64,000 bases of DNA from Plumapathes pennacea (lineage: Eukaryota; Cnidaria; Anthozoa; Antipatharia; Myriopathidae). A program made the translations under genes and the position numbers. The notes under the pieces were generated by a model. That model was not told the DNA's origin, ran no database searches, and saw only the letters and a program-made list of their open reading frames with translations. Below are positions 1-9,699 of this stretch, piece by piece. The DNA lies in contig OZ038468.1 of assembly GCA_964036295.1 (NCBI GenBank), forward strand, positions 2,159,501 to 2,223,500, read 5' to 3'. Within the stretch, counting starts at the first letter, position 1. Each line of letters begins with the position of its first letter.

Positions 1-317
1 AGCGCTGTATTCCAAATTGTGTGGAAACTAAAAGAAACTTTCTCTATTTTTATGATAAGTATTCCCAGTCTGGATAACTCCCACTGACTTCAATGCGACC
101 ACTTTAGCGTTTGCGGTTATTAATCTGGCTTGAGAAACTATACCATTCCACACAGCTGATGCGTTGATACTTTCTAAAACGGTTTCATGGAAATGTTTTA
201 AAGTTTTCATGCGAAATTCTGGGTTCTGATACGCAAGTTTCTACCAGGTTAAACAGTTGCGTATAACCATTTTCGCTACTAAATGTCACTTCTGAAGGCG
301 GACTATTCTCTACTTAA

Positions 318-1519
318 GGTATCAGGATACCCTCCGGACTTTGCCAGATTCGAAAAAAATTTTTTTGGCTTAACGAAATTATTACATGTTTTACCCTGTG
401 TTTCTGAAAACAAAATTTGGATACCTATTTTTTTCCTCGAGATATTTAAACGAAAGGATTTTATATTTCTCTTTCTCGCCGGAAGCTACCTGTCAACAGA
501 TCGTTAGTATCACCCGTAACTGCGCAGCATGCGGCTTGCGCGTCAGTCGTGCAAAACAATAAAGTACAAATTTTAGCCGCGCGACGGATAACTCATGACT
601 AACAGCAGATCTGCAAGAATATCGAAATGCCATAAGAAATATTTCCCTGTATGCCTTTGTGAACGCTTTCTTACGTTTAGAACGAGTTTGTCGTTTGCTT
701 GAACTCATTCCGAATTCCAACTGTGGCTGCAAAAGGTTGAATTGGTGTCGAGTGGTGAGTGCAACTGTGAAGCGAAAATAGATGTTGCGAAACTTACCCG
801 AACGAAGCGTTGATGTCCGTAGTTATACACGGCGGCCTTTTGTGCCGCGTGTTTCAATTACCGACAAGATGCCTGGAAAGCCTCTATGCGAAAGCACTAG
901 CTGCGGTGTTTTGACAGATTGCTGACAGATGAGGCGATTATGTAAACAGGTTTCCGGCTCCCTGGTCAGAATCTTTAAATGTGTTTTTCTCGGTGTTTTC
1001 AAAACGTGGAAAAGTGTTTCTTTCGGAAACCTGCATTTCAATGGATTTTAATCGATTGGCTTGAAACTTGGCAAATATGTGAATCAATATCAAAGCTACA
1101 AAAAGGTGTCTCCGATTTTAATTCTTTTTTTTTGTTCGGAAGATATGTCCGCTTTTGTCTTGCGCGTAGCTAGAAATATGATCGGCCAACTTTAAAAGTC
1201 AATAACTTTGTATATGGACAAGATATCAAAATTCGGAGACACCTTTTTTTTCTTCATTGTGTCAACATTAGGCTGAAACAATAAATAATCAAATCGGGTA
1301 AAATCTGAGTGACATTAGGCTTTTTGAATGAGGCAAGGTCAAAATTCACTCGGAAGCTGATAACTTTCTTTCTTTAGCAAATTCAAAAAATATAAAGCTT
1401 TACCCTAAATCTATGATTGTTGAGCTTTCAGAAAATATATACTTTATTATTAGTTAAATGTAACGCTAGCGCGAAAAATGGGTTTGAACGCATGTCGTTC
1501 ACGAGGGTATCCTGATACC
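318..1519. mobile_element. Non-autonomous DNA element with TTAA target sites (piggyBac-type), 1.2 kb
   Basis: 17-bp perfect terminal inverted repeats, GGTATCAGGATACCCTC at 318-334 and its complement at 1503-1519, are flanked on both sides by TTAA (314-317 and 1520-1523). The TIR itself contains a small palindrome, GGTATC-AG-GATACC. A subterminal inverted pair (GGTGTCTCCGATTTT at about 1105 and AAATTCGGAGACACC at about 1230) lies inside. No transposase ORF is visible, so the element is non-autonomous. The superfamily is inferred from the TTAA target. Confidence 0.6.
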
Positions 1520-2030
1520 TTAAGTGTCACAATAGTTTCCAATGCCGGCTAGAGGTGCTGACAATTTGAAGAATTCTTTCAAATTGAATCATACGAAAAC
1601 GCGTTTTCCACTGTCCATGAACTATCCTTGCATCTGCAAAGTTACTTCATTACTGCGAGGGTGATTTTCACTCTCATTCTCTGTCCACAGTTCATAATTA
1701 TGTTCTTTATGATATATAAATCATAATGCTCTATATGTGTAGTTGGTTCAGACAATCAGTTTATAGTTCAACGATGCGGAGCTTTGCTCGGCAAAAAATT
1801 AACGCTCGAAACGTTAGCTAACACATGGACGTTCAACGCACAACTAGTTTTTACCGGGACGCCGATTCTCTTTTTAATTGTGCTTAACGATTTAACTATT
1901 TCATTCCGAAGAGTGATCAACTTCAGTTTTCTCCTTCAGGTTCTGGCTTTTGATACTTTACTCAGAATAAAGCTGGTTAAACTATCAATTCTCACTACAT
2001 CACTCTTGAATGGCAGGGTGCCATACAGGA

Positions 2031-2142
2031 AAGGCGCGAGACCCAAGAAATATCCGAGAAATACCCGAGACCCGAATAATATCCGAGAAATACCCGAGAC
2101 CCGAGAAATATCCGAGAAATACCCGAGACCCGAGTAATATCC
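2031..2142. repeat. Minisatellite of CCCGAGAAATATCCGAGAAATA type
   Basis: Four to five degenerate units built from CCGAGAAATA, CCCGAGAC and CCGAATAATATC occur in tandem. They immediately follow a diverged fragment of the CCCTTTCACTCC MITE family (about 1893-2012). The ORFs in this stretch are by-products of the repeat. Confidence 0.7.
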
Positions 2143-2990
2143 GGGCTTCGACCCTCGTACATTTCGCAATATTTATGAAAGCGACGAGAATACCATCAAT
2201 GAAAACAATCCTACCGGTTCTTCGGCTGTGAAAATGTCTCCCATGTTTCCCTGAACATCAGTATCATTGAAGCATACGGCTAACTAAGGTCAAAGATCTT
2301 CAGTCATCCACGTTCTGGCAAAAACCAAAAAATGGAGCATTTGAAGTCGCAACGCTACGAGACGCACGACACTTGGTCGTCACCAACTAAATTCCCACGT
2401 GCCAACGTGGACCTTGCAATAACACCGCGGCAAAACGTCTGCGCATGCGTTGGTGTTTTTAGTTCCGGTGGATTTTCCCGGGCGAGGAAAAAGCTACGAA
2501 GGGGGAGGGGGAGGGGAAAATTCCGCAACAGACGAATCGCAGCCGCAATCAGCGGTAAAGAACACGGGCATGAATTGGAGGGTTCAGTAAAATGGTGGCA
2601 GCAATTTAAAAATACTGTAGGGTGGGGGGGGGGGAGTCGAGTCTAAAATTTTCTGCCCCGACCCCTGCAAACAGAAAGGGGATGTCACTTGATATTCTCA
2701 GAGTATGAGTGTTTTGAAATGTTAAACAGAGACTAGCATCACAATAAGGCATTATTCACCATCATTGGTATACAATAAAATAAAAATAAAAATAATAATT
2801 TAATTTTTGTATATTTTTTATGCTGGTACAAGACTTCTCCTTATATACATGTAAATTGCCAACATTTGCAGGAATTTAGATACAATACAACAATATTGCT
2901 GTCAATTTTACAAAATGTAGGTCGATAGTGAATTATATCTCAAAAATCTCTAAATGTAAAATTTTTCTAAAAACGTAAAACAAAGCAACA
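2143..2990. other. Intergenic, no gene seen
   Basis: The stretch contains a G-rich tract at 2500-2515, a G run at about 2623-2633 and the block GGGGAAAATTCCGCAAC at about 2515, which recurs near 10016 and so marks a dispersed repeat. From about 2770 it is AT-rich low-complexity sequence. No exon with splice signals was found. Confidence 0.5.
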
Positions 2991-3252
2991 AGAATTATTC
3001 ATTTAAATGATCATCAGCATAGAGCTGTTTTCGGATGACAGTACAAGTAATCAAGTGATTGCTTATATTGGCTCTGCATTTGCTTTGCTTTCTGAAAAAA
3101 AAAAAACAAGTTCACTAAACAGCAGCAATCTTGGTCAATCAAGAGCAAAAACATTGATTGCATAATGTAAAAAATTCAGGTCCATAACACTTAACACTAA
3201 ACCCCATCTAGGCCCTCTTTTCACATTGCTGATTGGTTTCAGATACAGCTGA

Positions 3253-3566
3253 GAGCCATTTTCAGATGACTGTCAAAAACCAAAACCAAAGTAATCACAC
3301 AGGCCAATCACAGAAGCTGAGAGAAAACAGTTCAGCCAATAGTGGAAGCCAAAGTAATTTGCGTTTGGTCTTGCATTTGGTTTTACTTTCCAATCAGCAG
3401 TGCAAGTACATGCCATCACTTGTGTGAGAAGTTTTTGGTTTTGGTTTTGTTCCTGATTGGCTGAGCATGCTGACAAACTCGTGTGGACCAATCCGAAAGC
3501 GAAGCAAACGTGAAACCAAAGCAATCACACAATTATTACTTTTGACAGTCATCTGAAAACCGCTCT
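3253..3566. mobile_element. MITE family A, copy 1
   Basis: About 315 bp with inverted ends AGAGC(C/G)(A/G)TTTTC(A/G)GATGAC and complementary GTCATC(C/T)GAAAACCGCTCT. The interior contains ACCAAAACCAAAG and CCAATCAG motifs. It is more diverged than copies 2 and 3 and appears nested in an older disrupted copy (ends near 3020 and 3660). Short ORFs starting MLWF are part of the repeat. Confidence 0.7.
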
Positions 3567-3809
3567 AATACCTTGGCTAATTCTGATTGGTTGAAAAACA
3601 TGGTTAAGCCTCTGTGATCAGTTGGGTACTTGCTTTGGTTTTGGTTTTTTGACAGTCATCAAAAATTAACAAACTGCTCCATAACAATTTGCAATAAATA
3701 AATAAACCTGCATTTGCTGATACTGTATGACATCCATGAATATATATCGCTGACAGTTCCTAAATGCCTAGACAGTGTCGGTAATTAAACTAAACACTTG
3801 AGTTGGTGA

Positions 3810-5891
3810 TCAGAAGTAGTTCTTATCTTCTGGCTGTTTGACAGTGTAAATACACTCTGTCTTTCCATTCTTGCACATTGCTCCCTAAAAAGGGGGATGA
3901 CAGACATTGCATTAAGGCACAAACATCAAATGTAAAAAGATGAATTTTTGGCAAATGAAACTGAAACTAAACTTTCCCACACTAACAGTTAACTTCTAAA
4001 GTTTTCCTAAGTATGTTACTGTATGTCAAACAACTTTTTGTACATAATATTATTACTCACACTAGCTATGTTGTTTATGCAGAAATATCATACAAATACA
4101 TTGCAAATATAAAAATATATGACCATCTATGACTATGATTTGCAAAATATCAAAGAATTGCCTCCCTCTCTTTTTTTAATTATTTTTTACAATTTATTAC
4201 TTTTTCCCATGTTTTTTTTTATTTGTCTGTTTGTTGCTTCTCTATTAAATATCACTAACTGAACTGTACAGTTTACGCTAAGTGAATATTACAAACTAAC
4301 AAAGTCTAATTTACCTGGAAACATGATCACAGTGCACAGTGTGACAATCCCAGCAAGTAGAATGCAGAGGGGTAAATATGCACTTGTCCACACACTTCCA
4401 AGGTTGGCCCTATAATATCCGACTTAAAATAGATGCCTTTTGTACTTGCTCTTCACCAAGAAGTACTGGAAGGTGAGCCAGCCTCATTCCACCTTACAAG
4501 CCCAGTGCAAATTCTGGGATCTGCCTTTCTTCTATAGGCTTGACAAAAAACAACAACAACAACAACAACAACAAAATACAAACAAATACATTAATTACCA
4601 GTAATAGAAACCTGAAGAATTCACTTAACCTTTCAAAAATGAGATTTGGGACATGGACTGATCACACAAAGTGGATACTTGGCTGTCCTAAATATTAGCA
4701 ATTTTTTTTTCTGCCAGTTGTGATCTTGTCGTTAATTTTGTTTCTGCAGCATGTCAAATAAATTATGCTCAGCAAACAACTGTTTTAAACACTCTGAAGT
4801 CTGTAGAATAACCTAGTAGACTAAGTCAAGTGAATTTTTGTGAGGTATGTCTTGGTATATAACAAAACTATGTACAACTTCAAAACTTGGCACACAAGGT
4901 ATTTTCATGATTAACAGCTTTTTGAGCATGCATCAATAATCTATCAAAGATGCCATTACAGTCCTCAACAAACAGAACTGCAAACTCTCCTGCTTTGTGG
5001 AAGTCTCCCACAATAAACACCTCATCTCCCACTCACTTTGTTTTTTTTGAATTTTTAAAATGACTTTTTACCACGTTTTACCTGTTTGGTCAATGCACTT
5101 GTCCACAGCCACTATCCAAGATGGGCCATATAACAATGTCTGACTAAAAATAGACATCCCCTTTGTAATATTGTTCTTCACCAGGAAGTATGCCAAACAC
5201 CAGCTTTTTTCCAGCACACAAGCCCAGTGAGAATTCTGGGATCTTCCCGTCCAGCCTTGACATAAAATGAAGAATACATTATTAATTATCAGAAATAGAA
5301 CCCTAAGAAACTTAATTTATCTTTCAAAAAATAGTAACTAGGGCACTGACTGATCACACAAAGTGGATAACTATGGATTACTTGGCAGGTCTGCCCTGCA
5401 TATCAGTGATTTAATTATTTCTATTAGTGATGTGATCTTGTAGTGATTTTCATTTTATCTATAACATCTATAACATCACTCACCTGATACAAAACTCTAT
5501 GCAAGTACTATTAAAGACCATAATTTGTGATTTCGATCCTATTTCAGACCAAAATTTTCCATTTTTAACCCTATTTCAGACCAAAATTTGCAATTTTCAA
5601 CCTTATTTCAGACCAAATAACAAAGTCTCTGACCCTATTCCAAACTCAAGGTTAAAATTGATACCCTATTTCAGACTAAAATGCTGAAAATGATACCCTT
5701 TGGGATGGCACATACCTATATGGCTCATATGTGGGAGTACATCCCCCCTGTCAACCCCCTCACCCTCAGGCCATGCCCAGTATTCTGCCAGGCCTCAAAG
5801 CATGCTGAAGATGTGAATTTTGGGTGTTCGGTAGTACGAAATTTAGACTTACCTTCCTTGCATCAGTTTCTTTCTTTACTTCAACCATCAT
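3810..5891 (-). CDS. Tentative five-exon gene for an 89-aa single-pass membrane protein
   Basis: Coding exons in transcript order: 5891-5853, 5507-5484 (a 24-nt microexon), 4538-4498, 4409-4315, 3880-3810. They total 270 nt, stay in phase, use GT-AG sites and end in TGA. The predicted protein begins MMVEVKKETDARK. Exon 4 encodes a hydrophobic helix (YLPLCILLAGIVTLCTVIMF), and the C-terminus is short and polar (VKQPEDKNYF). The ATG falls directly after the acceptor, so a 5' UTR exon is needed; a good candidate ends at 8345 (ACAG|GTAATT), about 115 nt downstream of a TATA box at 8461-8467. For the last exon I chose the acceptor at 3881/3880; the alternative at 3885/3884 would give a different frame and end. 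I cannot assign a family. The support is splice-site and phase consistency only. Confidence 0.4.
4380..5450. repeat. Two diverged tandem copies of an exon-intron block, period about 720 bp
   Basis: Segments 4380-4740 and 5095-5450 align. Shared landmarks are CACTTGTCCACA, ACAAGCCCAGTG, AATTCTGGGATCT, GACTGATCACACAAAGTGGAT and TGTGATCTTG. The lower copy holds exons 3 and 4 of the tentative membrane-protein gene. The upper copy is out of frame and lacks the hydrophobic helix. Confidence 0.6.
5510..5760. repeat. Repeat of CCTATTTCAGACCAAAA units
   Basis: Five to six short units with the core CTATTTCAGACCAAAAT follow one another, then GGGAGTACATCCCCCC. Similar blocks with TACTCCC or GAGTACCCC ends occur near 35.2 kb and 51.3-52.3 kb, so this is one end of a dispersed MITE-like family. 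Confidence 0.5.
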
Positions 5892-5959
5892 CTGAAGGGC
5901 AAGGCCAATGCAGCTTGGAAATTCTCTCTTTTGGGAACTTGTCCCTTATTTAGTCTTTC

Positions 5960-6370
5960 CTTCAATTTATTTAATTTATTGGTTTATTAATTTATTTAAT
6001 AAATTCATTTATTCATTATATGAATAATTTATTTATTTAATAAATTCATTTATTCATTGTATGAATAATTAATTCATTTTAATTAATAAATTCATTTATT
6101 CATTATATGAATAAATGAATAATTAAATAAATGCATACATGAATGAATAAATCAATTCTGAATAAATCAATTCTGCCTGGCCCCATGCATGCTAAAAATG
6201 CAAATTATGGGTGTATGGTAATTTGAAATTTGGACTTGAGAAAATCAATTCATTCACTTATACATTATTTAATCATTTATTTATTCTTTTGTTCATTTAT
6301 TTATTTGTTTTTCTTTATTCCTTTATTCATACATTAAAGAATAATAAATTTTATTCATTTTTTATTCATT
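5960..6370. repeat. AT-rich low complexity (ATTCATTTATT type)
   Basis: Imperfect tandem ATTTATTCATT/AATAAATTC units alternate. No coding signal. Confidence 0.7.
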
Positions 6371-6374
6371 TAGG

Positions 6375-6470
6375 TATGTTGGGTTAGGTTATGGCACCAT
6401 GGTTAGGGTCAAATAGTGTTAGGGTCAGGGTTACGGTTAGTTAGGGTTACGGTTATGGGTTATGGGTTAG
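6375..6470. repeat. Degenerate interstitial TTAGGG-like repeat
   Basis: GGTTAGGG, GTTAGGGTCAGGGTTACGG and TATGGGTTATGGGTTAGG occur in series. These are imperfect telomere-like units, well away from any other terminal feature. They are too degenerate to mark a chromosome end. Confidence 0.5.
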
Positions 6471-6599
6471 GAATGGGGCATCCTGTCGAGGGAGGGGGCC
6501 TGGGATGGTGGAAGTACACCAAGGGAGGTGACGGTTGCACAACCACGTTCACGGTCATCCCAGGCCCCCTCTCCCACCCCTCCCCTCAAACCCCATCCC

Positions 6600-7315
6600 T
6601 CCCAAATCCCCTGTACAACCCAGTCCCTATCCACCTACCCTCTGACCAACAGCCAACCCCACTGAAGGAGGAAGAATGTAGATGAATATTAGCGAGGGGA
6701 TAGACAGGAAGAGATTCGAAACAGGGCCCTGAGAGGGCCGTGGGTGCATTGCTTCCCCTCTGATGAGTTGCACGAATTAGCTGAGAGAGCAAGAACCAGA
6801 ATGGGGAGAATTTGCCCAAGCAGTGGTACCCATAACAACCCTCTCGATGAGTTAAATGGGTGGAATTTTCCGTTATCCGCGGCTGTCAGAGGCTGGGATA
6901 TAGTGAGTCACGGTTTCCTTCGCGTGTCATGCACCCTACGCTCCAGACGTTGTGAACACCCGCGACTGGCGACAATTTTAAACTACTGACAGAGGGTGCA
7001 TCTCCGTCGTTAAGATTGTCTGTAGCCGGCCCAGCCTCAAGTCACCTGCCCATTCTTCTCATTTCAAGGATTGAAATGCGTACCACTGCTTTGGCAAATT
7101 CTCCCCATTCTAGTCCTAACTCTCCCACCTAACTCCTACAACTCACCAGAGGGAAAACAATGCACCCACGGTCTTCTCAGAGTCCTGGTTCGAACCTCTT
7201 CCTGCCTACCCCTTTGCTAACATTCACCTGCACCCTTCCTCCTTTAGCGGAGTTGAATGATAGTCATCATCAGGTTGGTGGGAAGGCACACAGTGATCAT
7301 ACAGGGGACGAGGGA
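6600..7315. repeat. Imperfect inverted repeat with about 235-bp arms
   Basis: Arm 6600-6835 is the reverse complement of 7068-7315 with moderate divergence. Shared landmarks are AAGGAGGAAG, GTGGGTGCATTG, AATGGGGAGAATTTGCC and GCAGTGGTAC. The right arm carries GGTTCGAACC (about 7190), resembling a pol III B box. The centre contains unrelated CpG-rich sequence. It may be a foldback element. Confidence 0.6.
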
Positions 7316-7374
7316 CTTGAGGGGACATAGAAGAAGAACAGATAGTTAGGAAGAAAACAATGGACGATAACATT

Positions 7375-7500
7375 GGAAGAGAGCCTGGAACAGCATGCTG
7401 GAGGAATGTCCACAATAGTCTGCAGGAAGTCAGCCCAGAAGAATGTCTGCAACAGTCTGGAGGAAGTGAGCCTGGAACAGTCTGCAGCAGCTGGAGGAGA
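7375..7500. repeat. Minisatellite, unit about 30 bp
   Basis: Degenerate repeats of GAGCCTGGAACAG and GTCTGCAGGAAGTCAGCC/GTCTGGAGGAAGTGAGCC. The ORFs on both strands are repeat artefacts. Confidence 0.55.
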
Positions 7501-7519
7501 ACATCTGACTACAATTGGG

Positions 7520-8340
7520 AGAACAGGAAACATGGGGTAAGAAAACAGTATAAAATAATAATATTGTAATGGATGAAAAATGAGCATGGATACTGACAAA
7601 AATGGAATATAATAGGGGAGAACTATATTACCTTTTTTTTTTGTCTATTATAAAGCATAACAACATTGATAGTAAAAAGAAAAATGCTAATTCGTTGACC
7701 TCAGCTCGGGAGAGATACAATACCTTTTTTACAAATCATGCTAGTACAGTATATTTTAGAACCTACTCATAAACAAATTTACCAAATAGTTCATCTGAAT
7801 CAGAAAACAGTTTCAATCACCAGAAAAGAAAAAAAAAATGCACTCTATCACAAAATTATAAAAAAATTGCTCAGTTTGAATTTCAAGGAGTTCAAACTTT
7901 CACTTCCTTGACTAGGAGAGCAACAAAACAAGAAAACTGGGGAGAAAATAACTATCAAAGATTAAGGATATAAAGAAAAAAACGAAATGATGCAAACTAA
8001 TGTTACGAAGCGACCATAAAACAGGAGAAGTTGTACAGACAGAGAAGAATGTAAAAAGCATCGCGAAAAGCAAAAGGAAACAAAATACATGGGGAAAATA
8101 AGCCAGACCAGTATATAGAAAAACTAAAGACACAGGAAATAACAAAGTGTGCAACGAAGGGACATGCGACAAGGGAAAAACGAAGGCCAAACAAATTAAC
8201 ACGAGGTGTGATCAAGGTGGGTGACAAATGCGTTTTGCATAAATGACACGGGAATGAAACTTGAGCGCGCACATGGCCTGAGAAGGAGAGATGGTTAAGG
8301 GGAGAAACGACAAACAACAACGAAAGAACCTAAAATTAAA
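7520..8340. other. Probable intron, no exon seen
   Basis: Under the tentative membrane-protein gene model this belongs to its first intron. It is AT-rich with A runs at 7830-7840. The minus-strand ORFs here are hydrophobic low-complexity readings of A-rich DNA without splice context. Confidence 0.4.
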
Positions 8341-8344
8341 TTAC

Positions 8345-8430
8345 CTGTAAAAGGGAGAGCTTCGTTTAGGTGTGGAGCCGGCCGCTTTGAAGGCTGTACT
8401 GTTCTTCAATTGCGAGCACAGGCGGCCCAA
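8345..8430 (-). other. Candidate 5' UTR exon on the minus strand
   Basis: A splice-donor-like sequence (TTTTACAG|GTAATT) lies at 8345. TATAAAA is at 8461-8467 and a CRE palindrome TGACGTCA at 8445-8452, both on the upstream side. A start near 8430 would give a leader of about 85 nt without an ATG. Spliced to 5891 it would precede the 89-aa membrane-protein gene. The transcription start is estimated, not seen. Confidence 0.35.
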
Positions 8431-8444
8431 GCTGATTGACTGTG

Positions 8445-8467
8445 TGACGTCACGGTCGGGTTTTATA
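8445..8467 (-). promoter_or_regulatory. TATA box plus CRE in the left arm of the inverted repeat
   Basis: On the minus strand TATAAAA (8467-8461) is followed nine bases later by TGACGTCA (8452-8445), the CREB/ATF palindrome. The identical arrangement occurs on the plus strand in the other arm. This suggests two outward-facing promoters, though motif matches alone do not prove activity. Confidence 0.45.
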
Positions 8468-9641
8468 AGCAAATGTATGGGATATTTTAGTCGATCGATA
8501 ACTCGAAAAATATTGCGAGAATAAAGCTTAGACTTGCTAACCTTGTTGTTGTGGTGGTTTTCTTGCTGCTGTAGCGATTTCAGCGTGTCTCGCTGAATTT
8601 TTCCTCTCTAACAGAAAAAATTTCAAGGCTGGCAACTCGGTCGATCTGGCATCCAGAATGGCTCCAGAAAAGTCTCTCAAATGCGGCCTTTCAACCTCCG
8701 TATGGCCACAAAACCCAGACATATGTCGAGTTGAATCCTTTTCCCATAAGACTGTCGCAAAAAAATTTCGAAAACGCCAGTTGAGTCCGAAGAAATTGCC
8801 GAAATCGGCCGTCAAAATGGTTTCTGACAAGCCGTGAGGCCCACTCTTGGTCCACGGAAATGGCGTTTGAATTTCATGTCGAGCTCTGATTCGCTGCCTC
8901 TTTCGCATGCTAATTCAATTTATCGCGACACCGGGGAGGGGCAAGGCTACATTTGTATTAACCTTTGTGTATCGCATGAAGAACTATGACAATTAGGCTT
9001 TCAAAACATCTCGGAAACAGCAACATCTCAAAACGTCAACAAAAACATTTCTCGGCTAGGTGAAAAGCCGGCATCGCTCCTATTGGCCTGCGCGAGACAA
9101 TGGTTGTGACAATAATCCTCTCCTGGAGCCCGGGGTTCGTTTCAAAATCCGACTACAAATGTAGCCTTGCCCCTCCCCGGTGTCGCAGTAAATTGAATTA
9201 GCATGCGAAAGAGGCAGCGAATCAGAGCTCGACATGAAATTCAAACGCCATTTCCGTGGACCAAGAGTGGGCCTCACGGCTTGTCAGAAACCATTTTGAC
9301 GGCCGATTTCGGCAATTTCTTCGGACTCAACTGGCGTTTTCGAAATTTTTTTGCGACAGTCTTATGGGAAAAGGATTCAACTCGACATGTCTGGGTTTTG
9401 TGGCCATACGGAGGTTGAAAGGCCGCATTTGAGAGACTTTTCTGGAGCCATTCTGGATGCCAGATCGACCGAGTTGCCAGCCTTGAAATTTTTTCTGTTA
9501 GAGAGGAAAAATTCAGCGAGACACGCTGAAATCGCTACAGCAGCAAGAAAACCACCACAACAACAAGGTTAGCAAGTCTAAGCTTTATTCTCGCAATATT
9601 TTTCGAGTTATCGATCGACTAAAATATCCCATACATTTGCT

Positions 9642-9664
9642 TATAAAACCCGACCGTGACGTCA
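9642..9664 (+). promoter_or_regulatory. TATA box plus CRE in the right arm of the inverted repeat
   Basis: TATAAAA at 9642-9648 and TGACGTCA at 9657-9664 mirror the left arm. Transcription would run to the right from about 9690. An open stretch of about 60 codons with no Met start continues to 9889, but I could not build a gene from it. Confidence 0.4.
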
Positions 9665-9699
9665 CACAGTCAATCAGCTTGGGCCGCCTGTGTTGCGAG

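Larger units (their letters stand above)
8418..9693. repeat. Long near-perfect inverted repeat, 540-bp arms, 196-bp spacer
   Basis: Arms 8418-8957 and 9154-9693 are reverse complements with only scattered differences, including an AT dinucleotide present in the left arm (CGACATATGTC) and absent in the right (CGACATGTC). Each arm carries a mirrored ORF: 123 codons, intact on the minus strand in the left arm and frameshifted on the plus strand in the right arm. Each also carries a TATA/CRE pair near its outer end. The sequence outside the arms is unrelated on the two sides. The spacer contains an inverted CCAAT (ATTGG, about 9082). High identity implies a recent duplication or ongoing gene conversion. 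Confidence 0.85.

Noticed and set aside
2332..2646. 104-codon Arg/Gly-rich ORF
   Set aside because: Spans G-rich low-complexity DNA and a dispersed repeat block; no support as a gene.
6375..6470. Telomere (TTAGGG-like units)
   Set aside because: Units are degenerate and short, with ordinary sequence on both sides.
7180..7200. tRNA gene or SINE promoter (GGTTCGAACC B box)
   Set aside because: No matching A box or cloverleaf could be formed around it; it is part of an inverted repeat.
7912..8320. Hydrophobic minus-strand ORFs suggesting a membrane protein
   Set aside because: A-rich DNA read as Phe/Leu codons; no splice-consistent model uses them.
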